From assembly GCF_963678635.1 (NCBI RefSeq), contig NW_026971241.1, forward strand, positions 1 to 63,410: 63,410 nt of DNA, read 5' to 3'. A model generated the notes under the pieces. It was given only the letters and a program-made list of their open reading frames with translations, searched no databases and had not been told where the DNA came from. This DNA comes from Symsagittifera roscoffensis (taxonomy: Eukaryota; Xenacoelomorpha; Acoela; Convolutidae). Position 1 is the first letter of the stretch; each line of letters starts with the position of its first letter. The translations under genes and the position numbers were made by a program. Below are positions 48,513-60,854 of this stretch, one piece after another.

Positions 48513-50729
48513 CACAATCAGGTACTAGTGGCTTGTTTTGAGTTTTTAGTAATTTCTGGAACCAAAAGAGAGTGTCGTCAAGCAACGACATCATGTGGTC
48601 AAGCAAATACGTGGACTTCTACGCATTCCCATTCGCAATGCGCCCTTCGGGCGCAAATGCCAATGCTCAATTAATTTTGCCTGGTGAAAAAATAAATTAA
48701 TTAAAAAGTTCTCCTAAACTTTATTTTCAACTACCACCAAAAAACGCAAAGATTTCAAGGTGTAAAACTATCAAATTTTGGCCAATACCGGGCTTGCAAT
48801 GAGACTGATGTTGGCAAAAGTAAAATAGAAAATGAAGAAAATGGAAAGAAAAAAATTGTTGAAAATAAGAACGCAACATCAAAAACTTATTTGATCTCCG
48901 CTCAAATCATAATTCAGATCAGGCTGATTTCAGATTTAAGCGTAGAATTTACGGTTACGGCTGCTCCCTCTACAGGTCCCAGAGGGACCGAGTGAGCATC
49001 CTACCTCGATCCAGGTTAACGGATAGTTGTTCTTAATTTTTCACAAAATTTTTTTACACTAAAGCTTGTTTTCAATTCCTCATGAGAAGCTGTATTAATT
49101 TTAAAAAAATTGATTTTATTAATCAATGCTTCCAAGAACAACTGATGTTAGGCGGTTACAAATGCGGTTGTTGAAAACTAGTAAGGGATAATGATGAGAA
49201 AAATTGTAAGTTTTCAAATGAATTGAAAAACGGTTTTTTTCCTTTTTTTCTTTTGTAAATCGGTAGAAATGAATCATTTTTTTTTCAAGTTTTCCTCGCA
49301 CCACCCACTGTTCTTAAGTAATGAAGATTCCTTCTCTAGCCGTTTATAACACTTTGGCAGAAAAAACATCAATATGATGTAAAATGTTTTAAAAAAGAGA
49401 AAAAATTAAAAATTATGATTTTTTTTTAAATCAAAAAAATTGTAATTTTCAAAATTGAAAAAAAGTGAAAATTAATTGCATATTACGATTCAGCGTACCC
49501 AACTTAGTGGGTCTAGCATTTTAAATTACCAAAAAATGTTGAAAATTGTAGATTTTATGAAGTTTTCATTTTGGCTATTTTTCCTTTTCGCCTCCACTTA
49601 AGGCACCTTTGAGCCAACTTGAGAAACTGGAACCTAAACAAGCTATACAGATAGTCTGAATGTGCCATTTTCAGCGTGATAACACCCCTGGAAGAAAAAA
49701 AACTGCAGAAAAGAAAGGGAATTTTGAACTTTAACCTTTTTTCTTCTTCAAATGGCGATACTTAGAATAATTTTTCAGCTGAAAAGTTCAAAAAAAATCA
49801 AAAAATTCAAATTTTGAAAAAATTTGTAAAAAAATCTCATCAGTCTGTTTATTGGAGTCTTCGAGGTTTTGGGAGACCTTATCTGGCGGCTAACAACAAG
49901 TGGGTCACTTATTTTAAAAATTAGAGAAAGGTCAAAAAAACATGTTTTTTCGGTTTTTTTGACAGAATTCCTAAAGCGATATCTTGGCTAAAAACAAAAA
50001 TGAGGGCCTAAAATTAGTACAAACAGTACTCTCACATAAGGTACATTAGGTTGGAAACAAAAAATTGACTCTGACTCAAAAATCGTTTTTTAACTTTATT
50101 TCTGAACAAAAAATTTTAAAAAAATCAAAAAGTTAAAATTTTTTTGAAAAAAATGATTGTTTTGAAAAAGTGCCAATTTTTAGCTGAAACTTTTCATTTT
50201 AGCTAATAAAGCCAAAGCAATGCCCTTTAAGCTCAAATAAATTAATTAAGCAGATTTTTTTCAAGTTTTTTCGTTAAAGGCTTTTATTTTGAAAAAGTAT
50301 TCAAAAATGGGTAAAAAAAAGTCAAAAAAATCAATTTTCTCACATTCAAAAACCTCCACCACCATGATGATTAGTTCGCTAGATAGGACTGCTAAAACCA
50401 AATTAGACGTATTTTCATAAGCATATCAAAATTTTTACTTATTTTTGAGAATTAGGCAAAATAAAAACTTTTCCCAAATTGGGCAAAAAGCCCAAATTAG
50501 CCCAAACACCTGTTAAAAATTGTTGGGTCAAAAAATCACAAAAGAAAACCCCTATTCATTTGACATTTTAGGGCCGCATGCAAAAAATTAGACCATTCTA
50601 ACCTGACAATTTCGAGAATCGACTTTTTTGCAAAATTTCTCTATAGTCCATTTGAGGGAGATTACTTGTACCGGTGGGGGCCCTACCCCACCTAAAAAAT
50701 TTTTGAAATGCTGGAACGCGGCCACCTAG
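48513..50729 (+). repeat. Module M23, family F
   Basis: Complete, 2217 bases. The left end is CACAAT CAGGTACTAGTGG as in M13. H1 is at 48630-48665, H2 at 48963-48997 and H3 at 50673-50692. The first 400 bases are closest to M25 (GCAATGAGACTGATGTTGG) although the left terminus is of the M13 type, which again points to exchange of termini. Confidence 0.8.
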
Positions 50730-52939
50730 CACCCTCAAGGTCACGTGTTGGATTTTTGTTTTTGGTATTTTCTGAAACCAAAAGAGAGCGTGGTCATGCA
50801 TCGACATCATGTGCTCAAGCAAATACGTGGACTTCTACGCATTCCCATTAGCAATGCGCCCTTCGGGCGCAAATGCCAATGCTCAATTAATTCTGGCAGG
50901 TGAAAATTTTTTAAAGAAAAATTCTGATGAATTTTAACTTAAACTACCACCAAAAAACGGATAGATTTCAAAGTGTGAAACAATCAAGTTTTTGCTAATA
51001 CGGGGCATGTAGTGAGACTGATTTCGGCAAAAATAAAATGGAAAATGAAGGAAATGGAAAGAAAAAAATTGTTCAAAATAAGAACGCATTATCAAAAACT
51101 TATTTGATCTCCGCTAATGCCATAATTCCGATCAAACTGATTCCAGATTTTAAGCGTAGAGTTAACGGTTACGGCTGCTCCCTCTACAGGTCCCAGAGGG
51201 ACCGAGTGAGCATCCTACCTCGATCCAGGATAACGGATAGTTGTTTTTAATTTTTCACAAAATTTTTTTCACTAATGCTTGTTTTCAATACCTCATGAGA
51301 AGCTGTATAAATTTTTAAAAAATTGATTTTATTAATCAATGTTTCCAAGAACAACTGATGTTAGGGGGTTACAAATGCGGTTGGTGAAAACTAGTAAGGG
51401 ATAATGATGAGAAAAATTGTAAGTTTTCAAATGAATTTAAAAACAGTTTTTTTCTTTTTTCTTTTGTAAATCGGGAGAAATGAATCAGTTTTTTTTGTTT
51501 TCCTCGCACCACCTACTGTTCTTAAGTAATGAAGATTCCTGTTCTAGCCGTTTATAACACTTTGGCAGAAAAAACATCAATATGATGTAAAATGTTTTAA
51601 AAAAGAGAAAAAATTAAAAATTATGTTTTTTTTTTAAAAAAGTCAAAAATTTGTAATTTTCAAAATTGAGAAAAAGTGAAAATTAATTGCATATTACGAT
51701 TCAGCGTACCCAATTTAGTGGGTCTAGCATTTTAAATAACCAAAAAATGTTAAAAATTGTAGATTTTATGAAGTTTTCATTCTGGCTATGTTTCCTTGTC
51801 GCCTCCACTTAAGGCACCTTTGAGCCAACTTGAGAATCTGGAACCTAAGCAAGCTATGCAGATAGTCTGAATGAGCCATTTTTAGCTTGATAACACGCCT
51901 GGAAGAAAAAAAAATCCAGAAAAGAAAGAAAATTTTGAACTTTAACCTTTTTTCTTCTTCAAATGGCGATACTTAGAATAATTTTTCAGCTGAAAAGTTC
52001 AAAAAAAATCAAAAAATTCGAATTTTGAAAAATTTTTAAAAAAATCTCATCAGTCTGTTTAGTGGAGTCTTCGAGGTTTTTGGAGATTTTATCTGGCGAC
52101 TAACAACAAGTGGATCACTTATTTTAAAATTTTGAGAAAGGTCAAAAAAACATGTTTTTTCGACTTTTTTGACAGAATTCCGAAACAAATATCTTGGCTA
52201 AAAACAAGAATGAGGGCCTAAAATTAGTACAAACAGTACTCCCACATAAGGTACATTAGGGTGGAAACAAAAAATTTACTCTGACTCAATAATCGTTTTT
52301 TAACTTTATTTCTGAACAAGAAATTGAAAAGAAATCAAAAACTGAAAATTTTTTTGAAAAAAATGATTGTTTTGAAAAAGTGTCAATTTTTAGCTGAAAC
52401 TTTTCATTTTAGCTAAGAAAACCAGAGCAATGCCCTTTAAGCGCAATTAAATTAATATAGCAAATTGTTTTCAAGTTTTTTCGTTAAAAGCTTTCATTTT
52501 GAAAGAGTATTCAAAAATGGGTAAAAAAAAGTCAAAAAAATCAATTTTCTCCGATTCAAAAACCTCCACTTCCCTGATGATTAGTGCGTTAGATAGGACT
52601 GCTGAGATCAATTTAGACGTTCTTTCATAAGTATATCGAAATTTTTACTTATTTTTGAGAATTAAGCAAAATAAAAACTTTTCCCAAATTGGGCAAAAAG
52701 CCCAAATTAGCCCAAACACCTGTTAAAAATTGTTGGGTAAAAAAATCACAAAAGGAAACCCCTATTCGTTTGACATTTTAGGGCCGCATGCAAAAAATTA
52801 GACCAATCTAACCTGACAATTTCGAGAATCGACTTTTTTGTCAAAATTCTCTAAAGACCAATTTAGGGAGATTACTTGTACCGGTGGGGGCCCTACCCCA
52901 CCTAAAAAATTTTTGAAATGTTGGAACGCGGCCACCTAG
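50730..52939 (+). repeat. Module M24, family F
   Basis: Complete, 2210 bases. The left end is CACCCT CAAGGTCACGTG. H1 is at 50846-50881, H2 at 51177-51211 and H3 at 52883-52902. It belongs to the M14/M21 subtype but lacks their small duplication near the middle. Confidence 0.8.
51177..51211 (+). other. H2 hairpin, family F form
   Basis: GCTCCCTC pairs with GAGTGAGC (one mismatch), TACA is unpaired on the 5' side, and GGTCCC/GGGACC closes the loop AGA. The topology is the same as in family E. The inner stems of E and F are related (GGGACC, GGTCCC), whereas the A-D/G form is unrelated in sequence. Confidence 0.7.
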
Positions 52940-55153
52940 CACCCTCAAGGTCACGTGACTTACTTTTGTTTTTGGTATTTTCTGAAACCAAAAGCAAGCA
53001 TGGTCATGCATCGACATCATGTGCTCAAGCAAATACGTGGACTTCTACGCATTCCCATTCGCAATGCGCCCATCGGGCTCAAATGCCAATGCTCAATTAA
53101 TTTTGCCAGGTGAAAAAAAAATTATTTAAAAAGTTCTGCTAAACTTTATTTTAAACTACCACCAAAAAACGCAAAGATTTCAAAGTGTAAAACAACCAAA
53201 TTTTTGCCAATACCGGGCTTGCAATGAGACTGATGTTGGCAAAAGTAAAATAGAAAATGTAGAAAATGGAAAGAAAAAAATTGTTCAAAATAAGAACGCA
53301 ACATCAAAAACTTATTTGATCTCCGCTCAAATCATAATTCAGATCAGGCTGATTTCATATTTTAAGCGTAGAATTTACGGTTACGGCTGCTCCCTCTACA
53401 GGTCCCAGAGGGACCGAGTGAGCATCCTACCTCGATCCAGGTTAACGGATAGTTGTTCTTAATTTTTCACAAATTTTTTTTTCTCTAATGCTTGTTTTCA
53501 CTTCCTCATGAGAAGCTGTATTAATTTTTTAAAAATTTATTTTATCCATCAATGCTTCCAAGAACAACTGATTTTAGGCGATTACAAATGCGGTTGTTGA
53601 AACTAGTAAGGGATAATGATGAGAAAAATTGTAAGTTTTCAAATGAATTTAAAAACAGTTTTTTTCCTTTTTTTCTTTTGTAAATCGGGAGAAATGAATC
53701 AGTTTTTTTTTAAGTTTTCCTCGCACCACCCACTGTTCCTAAGTAATGAAGATTCCTGTTCTAGCCGTTTATAACACTTTGGCAGAAAAAACATCAATAT
53801 GATGTAAAATGTTTTAAAAAAGAGAAAAATTTAAAAATTATGTTTTTTTTAAAAAATCAAAAAATTGTAATTTTCAAAATTGAAAAAAAGTAAAAGTTAA
53901 TTGCATATTACGATTCACCGTACCCAACTTAGTGGGTATAGCATTTTAAATTACCAAAAAATATTGAAAATTGTAGATTTTATGAAGTTTTCATTTTGGC
54001 TATTTTTCCTTGTCGCCTCCACTTAAGGCACCTTTGAGCCAACTTGAGAAACTGGAACCTAAACAAGCTATACAGATAGTCTCAATGAGCCATTTTTAGC
54101 GTGATAACACGCCTGGAAGAAAAAAAAACTCCAGAAAAGAAAGGGAATTTTGAACTTTAACCTTTTTTCTTCTTCAAATGGCGATACTTAGAATAATTTT
54201 TCAGCTGAAAAGTTCAAAAAAATCAAAAAATTCAAATTTTGAAAAAATTTTAAAAAAATCTCATCAGTCTGTTTATTGGAGTCTTCGAGGTTTTGGGAGA
54301 CCTTATCTGGCGGCTAACAACAAGTGGATCACTTATTTTAAATTTTTGAGAAAGGTCAAAAAAACCTGTTTTTACGATTTTTTAGACAGAATTCCGAAAG
54401 CAATATCTTGGCTAAAAACAAAAATGAGGGCCTAAAAATAGAACAAACAGTACTCCCACATAAAGTACATTAGGTTGGAAAGAAGAAATTGACTCTGATT
54501 CAAAAATCGTTTTATAACTTTATTTCTGAACAAAAAATAGTAAAAAAATCAAAAACTGAAAAATTTTTTGAAAAAAATGATTGTTTTGAAAAAGTGCCAA
54601 TTTTCAGCTGAAACTTTTCATTTTATCTTAAAAAGCCAGAGCAAGGCCCTTTAAGCTCAAATAAATTAATTAAGCAAATTATTTTCAAGTTTTTTCGTTA
54701 AAGGCTTTTATTTTGAAAAAGTATTCAAAAATGGGTAAAAAAAAGTCAAAAAAATCAATTTTCTCAGATTCAAAAACCTTCACCACCATGATGATTAGTT
54801 CGCTAGATAGGACTGCTGAAACCAATTTATACGTATTTTCATAAGTATATCAAAATTTTTATTTATTTTTGAGAATTAAGCAAAATAAAAACTTTTCCCA
54901 AATTGGGCAAAAAGCCCAAATTAGCCCAAACACCTGTTAAAAATTGTTGGGTCGAAAAATCACAAAAGGAAACCCCTATTTGTTTGACATTTTAGGGCCG
55001 CATGCAAAAAATTAGACCAATCTAACCTGACAATTTCGAGAATCAACTTTTTTGTCAAAATTCTCTAAAGACCAATTTAGGGAGATTACTTGTACCGGTG
55101 GGGGCCCTACCCCACCTAAAAAATTTTTGAAATGCTGGAACGCGGCCACCTAG
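52940..55153 (+). repeat. Module M25, family F
   Basis: Complete, 2214 bases. The left end is CACCCT CAAGGTCACGTGAC, giving the palindrome GTCACGTGAC. H1 at 53056-53091 is damaged: the 3' arm reads GGGCTC instead of GGGCGC. H2 is at 53389-53423 and H3 at 55097-55116. Confidence 0.8.
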
Positions 55154-57630
55154 ATCTTTCAGGTCTGCGTCCCACCCGCCCTCCGTGACTAATCTTGCTT
55201 CCGAGAAAAGTTTTTTGTTTCACCTTTACCCCATCTCAGGTCAATTAATCTTGCAAAAAACCCTACTTGAAACGTTCGCATTCACATTACCCCCTACGGG
55301 CGCAATGGCGAAGCCCATTTTTTCTTCTCACTGAACTTCTTCTCTGAACAGTTCACATAAAACATTACTATGGTTTTATCTGAAATTTGCCGTGTCCAGC
55401 TGCGACTCCGACTTTTTTCACGTCACTGGTGTTCCAACAACAGGACCACATGAGATTCCCATTCAGATACTGTCTCAATTTTGAAAATACTGATTTGATT
55501 TTTTTTTGCCGTTTTTCGCAAAACAAACTAATTGATTCATTCGAATTAAAAAAAAATTCCGAAAAACACTTAAAGATAGCAAGACATTATTGTGACTGTC
55601 GTCTATATCTGTTCTCTTTGTTGGAGGTCAACGATGCTCCCTAAGTGGGACCACAAGGGTCCCAGGGAGCATCAGTAAAGGCTTTGAATAGTATGCCAGT
55701 TTCGATTAAGACAAAATCTTTGGCCAATTGTGTTTTTTTCACAGTCCCTTATCCACTGCAAATGTAAAGTTTAATTTTAGTTTGAAGTTTTAAAAAATAA
55801 TAATAGCCTTTTCATTTGTGATGACTCGTATCACTCATAAATCAATGAAAGACTCTGACTAACCTTCTCAAGCATGGAAAAACATCAAAAAGAAAAAATG
55901 ATTCTGGTTATTTCAGACTGCTTTTTTTGTTAAATTTCAGATAGATTTTGAAAACTCTTTCTTCAAATTGTATGTCTGCCGAAAAAGAACAAAAATTACA
56001 AACTGAAACCATTTTGGTTAAATTAAGGCTCTTCACCCACCAAATTCGAAATTGCGAAGCTGAAACGAACAATCGACAGCTCATTTTATAAGTTTCGTTT
56101 TATTTTTTCAAAACATGTGTCATATATTTTCAAAAGCAATTTATTAAAGTTTCATTTTTTACCAGAAAAGTAAGTCCGAAAAAAAAACAGATTTTTAAAT
56201 ACTGTCAAAAAATAAGGTGGCAAGTAGTTTTACCAATGGAATCATAGTATATGATTAGGTTCAAAATAGTTTTCATTACCATTGACTAGACGCTTACTCA
56301 ATTTGAGAAATGTCCTTAATAACTTTTTTGGAAACATAAAAAACGGATAATGGAAAAGTTTTCTTCAATTTAATAGAAAAGAATTTTATGAGAAAAACCA
56401 TTACTAATATCACGTGTAAATTGCGAGAATAGATTCAGGCCACATGCAAAATTTCAGCAGAAGCACTCAAGCAATTTTGTGAACGAAACAATTGTTCCAT
56501 AAATTGACAGAGTAGTATAAACACCAATTTTACCATAAAACGTCAAAATAAAAAAATCGCAAAAACTACAAATTTTATCCAATTTTGACTTTTAAATACT
56601 CTATACCGACTAAATTGACTATGCTAAGCTCGAATCAACCATCAGAAACCATTTTTAATCGTTCTGCATTTTTTAAGTTTTTTTCCATCAAAAAGTTGAG
56701 TCAGAAATGGGAAAAAGGTTTTTTTTTCAGAAAAACAAAAAAAGTTGTTCAAAATCAACCAGAAATATAAGCCATTATTTTTTAACCTGCTCAGAATGGT
56801 TCTGGTGACCGAAGCCGTAAAAAGTACCCAATTCCAGGAAATTCGAAAAAACTCTTTTTTCAGCACTTTGAAAAAGTGGAAAAATGTAAAAAATAGTCTT
56901 CAAACAAATAGGATGAAAAAGTGATCAGTAAAAGCATCGATGCCGTGTCAAATGAGGATTAATGCCAATTTTTGAAACAATCCAACGGGTTTTTTTTAAG
57001 AACGAAACCATTTTTTGACAATTTTAGTAGTAGTATTTACACTAATTAGTACCATATATGGTCAAAATTCAAAAATACAAAAAACTACAATTTTCATCCA
57101 ATTTTGACCTTCAAATACTCTATACCCACTAAATTGACTATCGGGAGCTCGAATCAACCATCAAAAACCACTTTTAATCACTTTCAAAATTTTTTATTTT
57201 TTAAATCAAAATGTTGAGTCAGAAATAGGAAAAAACAATTTTTTTCAAAAAGTCAAGAAAAGTTGTCCCAATTGAATAAACTCACTAAGCCACACTCTAT
57301 GAACCTGTTCAGAATGGTTTTCATGACCAAAGCCGTAAAAAGTACCCAATTTGAGAAACTTCGAAAAATCACCTTTTAGTTAACTCAAAAAAGTGGAAAA
57401 ATCGGGTAAAATGGGCTTCAAACCGATAGGATCGAAAAGTGACCTTTATAAGATATGATTGCCGTGTCAAATTAGGGCCGCATGCAAAAAATTAGAAAAA
57501 TTCAACGAAACGTTTTTGAGAACTCGACAAATTTGGTCGTTTTGTTAAACGTTTAATTTTAGAAATTTTTTGTCCGGAAGGGGCCCCTTCCCCTTCCTAA
57601 ATGCTTTTTATGCTACACGCGACCATCTAG
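55154..57630 (+). repeat. Module M26, family E
   Basis: Complete, 2477 bases. The left end is ATCTTT CAGGTCTGCG. H1 at 55281-55312 has lost pairs (ATTACCCCC arm, GGCGAA instead of GGTGAA). H2 is at 55633-55673 and H3 at 57576-57597; the right end is CATCTAG. Otherwise it is a near copy of M10. Confidence 0.8.
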
Positions 57631-59254
57631 GGGGCAGCGTTGTGTGGTTTTTTATTGTTTCAAGGTATTTGCATTGCGGGTAGGCGAAAAGGAACAGCGC
57701 TCAACGCACTCGCAGAAAGAGCACCCTGCGGGTGCTCTTTTTGCTCGAAAACTAAGTCAAATTAAATCTTTTAATTTACATAATTTGTCCTAATTTCAAT
57801 TTTTTTTACTAGTTGTTCACAGATAAACTCCCATGATACCTCAAATTGTATTCCTGTCAGGGCATTTTTTAAAAGTCACTCTGTGGCTTGATCAATTAAC
57901 TACCAAATACAGTTTGATTTACGAAATGGACTGTTTCAACGAAAACAAGTTTTCGGAAACAGTCCAAATTTGTAATTATGATCCCAAATAAAAACAAAGA
58001 GAAATATAATGCATTGGCTAAACTAACACAACCCAGCCCTTGTCTTTTTATTTGTCGACTGTTCAAACACATAACAACAATGTTAAAAACTAAGTTATTA
58101 AAATTAAAACAAAACAAATAATCGAGAAAGAAATGAAAGTTTATCATAAAAGTATGCAAAAATTCGATTAGTTTCTTTTTGCTTTGTCATGAAAACCTCA
58201 GTTTCAACAAAATGATACTTGAGAGTCCAGTTTTGACGCGTTACTACAGCTCAGGTACGTTTTGAATTCGCAACCCACAATGATCGATTAACTTTGATGT
58301 TTGTTTTACAAACATGGTTTTTTTTACCACAATCAAATTTCATAACTTTTGAACCACTCGAGTAAAACAGATGAAATTTTTTGCATCAGAACTAATTTAT
58401 CAAGGGTTTTTGACGTATATAATAAATGTATCCAGTTATTTAGTTGTTTTTTGGAAAATTTTTGAAAAAAATTAAAAATTTTGAAAAATTAATTTTTTTT
58501 CAGATTTGGCGTTCAAAAAGTGCCTCCTATGATGGGCCAGCAAAAAATTTGTTTTGAGGCCATAAGTTTGTCTCATTAGAGTATACAAACTGGCAAAATG
58601 TTTATAATAAAAAAGTTTAGAGGAACAGTGATTTTTTAAAAAAAAGAGAAAAAAACGTGAAAAAATCAGTTTTTGGCGGGAAAATTCTCAAAAAATCAAA
58701 AATCAAGTTTTCTCTCTCCTTACTCCAATAAATTAATTCGGCCACGACAATCATTTTTTGTGATCAGTAAAAATGTCGAAAAACGACCGCAACATTGACT
58801 TTTTTGAAATTTGACAAAAAACTTCAAAAAAACCGCAAAAAAACATCAAAAATCTCGAAAATATTGCAGAAAAAATTTTGCCAAAAAATACACCATTCGA
58901 CTCCCTCAACTGTGCTAGTGTCCAAAAAAAACATCACTTTTTCGCATTTTCTCAACCAAAATTGAGTTATTGGGGCATTTTTGAAAAAAATCGTGATTTT
59001 GACCAAAAAAAACGCCCCTTTTTCCCCAAAAAGTGCAACTCAAAACATTATTTCGGAAAAACGCCTTCCCAAGTTATATCTTAGAATTTTGTCCTCTACC
59101 TACATGCAAAGTTTGAAGAAATTCTATACTGCCGTTTTCGAGAACTTGAATAATTTTTTTATTTTCCTAATTAGGTATTTTTTCTAGTTGACCGGCAAGG
59201 AAACCCTACCCTTGCCTAAAGGATTCACAAAGCCGGACCGCGACGACCACCTAG
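57631..59254 (+). repeat. Module M27, family B
   Basis: Complete, 1624 bases. The left end is GGGG CAGCGTTGTGTGG. H1 is at 57712-57744, H2 at 57927-57966 and H3 at 59194-59216. It is a near copy of M5. Its H1 arm (AGAAAGAGC) has the standard sequence, where M5 has AGAACGAGC. Confidence 0.8.
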
Positions 59255-60854
59255 TTGTCACTGTGGCCCCGCTAATTAAGTGACTCTTGACGAGTGGGTT
59301 CCGCACGGGGGGGGGTGGAGCAGGGGAACGCTAAACGCACTCGCAAAAAGGAGCACCCTCCGGGTGCTCTTTTTTTGCTCGAAAGTCTTGAGAAACGATT
59401 TGGAACTGTGAGTATTGGAAGCAGTTAAACATAAAACTTTCTGCAGCTTTGTTCTCATAGTCACAAGTGGTTTTCGACAGCTTCTACAAAACAAGTTTGA
59501 CATGATCTATCTCTAAATTAGCCTAAATAAAGAGATTTTAGTTTTTTCATTGATTCTTGAAGAGGACTGTCTCAACGAAAACAAGTTTTCGGAAACAGTC
59601 CTGGTGACTTAGTTTTAATCTCATTTTTGGGTCTATTGACTTCCATTTAGGATTAGCAGGCTAACGGAACCTATATTATGTCCTAAAAAGATTGGGTTTG
59701 CTTCAAAAAAATCAAAAGCAAGAGAAAAAAAAAACATTTGAAAAATTTTAAAAATTTCAAAAAATTAAAAAATGGGAAAAATTGTTCCAAAAAACTTGAT
59801 TTTTTGTTTTGTCATAAAACAACAAGGAATTGACGTAAAATGAACTTTCAATAGTCCATTTTGACTAGTTTTCACGATTCAAGCACATTTTAACTTAATA
59901 ACAACCTTGAAAAACTCACTGGAAAGGTTGTTTTTCGGCAAACGCCCTTTTTGACCACACCTATGAAATCCATAACTTTTTATCTAACAAATATAGAGAC
60001 TTCGGGTTTTTTGTATTGTATTAGGCATCCTCGAGTCTACCTGTCGCGTGCTAAAACGAACAATTTTTTTTTTTAATTTATCCCGCAATTTCGAAATAGG
60101 GCGGTTTTTGGCAATTTTTGGTCCTTTTTAGTCAAAAAAGTCAAATTTACAGACATCTGTCAAAAAAACTGTTATCACATGATAAAAGCAGCTGGCCATT
60201 GCAAATCAAATAATGTCCTGAGTGAGACAAAAATCGCCCTCTAATTGTCCGTGGGGGGAGGAAATTGAAAATTTTTATTTTTGGCGGGAAAATTTGAAAT
60301 TTTTCAAAAAAACATTTACTCTGCAGACAACAGCCTTAGACTAATGTTGGCATGACACGCATTTTTTGCCTTCATAACAAGGGTTGATTTCTGCCGGGAA
60401 CATTGATTTTTCAAAAAAATGACCAAAATTTTTGTTGCATTTTTTCAAAAAAATCAAATTTTTGACAAAAATCAAAATTCCAAATCCTACATATTTAAGC
60501 TCCTCAAACAGTCTACTTTAATCCATTCCCCATCAATATACCCCATTTTCTCAACCAAAATTGAGTTATTGATTCATTTTCAAGGAAAAACGTGATTTTT
60601 CAAATTTTTCACACCCAAAAGCGTCTGACACACCCCGAAGGACCACTTTTTTTTCCCAACAGCCCCCATTTTTGTCAGTTTTGTACCAATAGGGGGTTGC
60701 ATGCCAAAAATTAGCCAATTCTTACCTGCCATTTTCTAGATCTCGTATAATTCTGAGATTTTTAACAATAGGTTAACGTAAAGATTTACGAAACGGCCAG
60801 GGACCCTACCCTCGGCCTAAATGAATAGAGAAGCCCACGCGGACGCCCACCTAG
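59255..60854 (+). repeat. Module M28, family D
   Basis: Complete, 1600 bases. The left end is the TTGTCACTG type with a 9-G run at 59307-59315. H1 is at 59343-59378, H2 at 59563-59602 and H3 at 60795-60817. It is a near copy of M9; most of the 8-base length difference is the shorter G run. Confidence 0.8.

Noticed and set aside
55387-55644. 85-codon open frame in family E
   Set aside because: It spans an AT-rich module segment next to H2, is disrupted in other E copies, and the product is unrecognisable.
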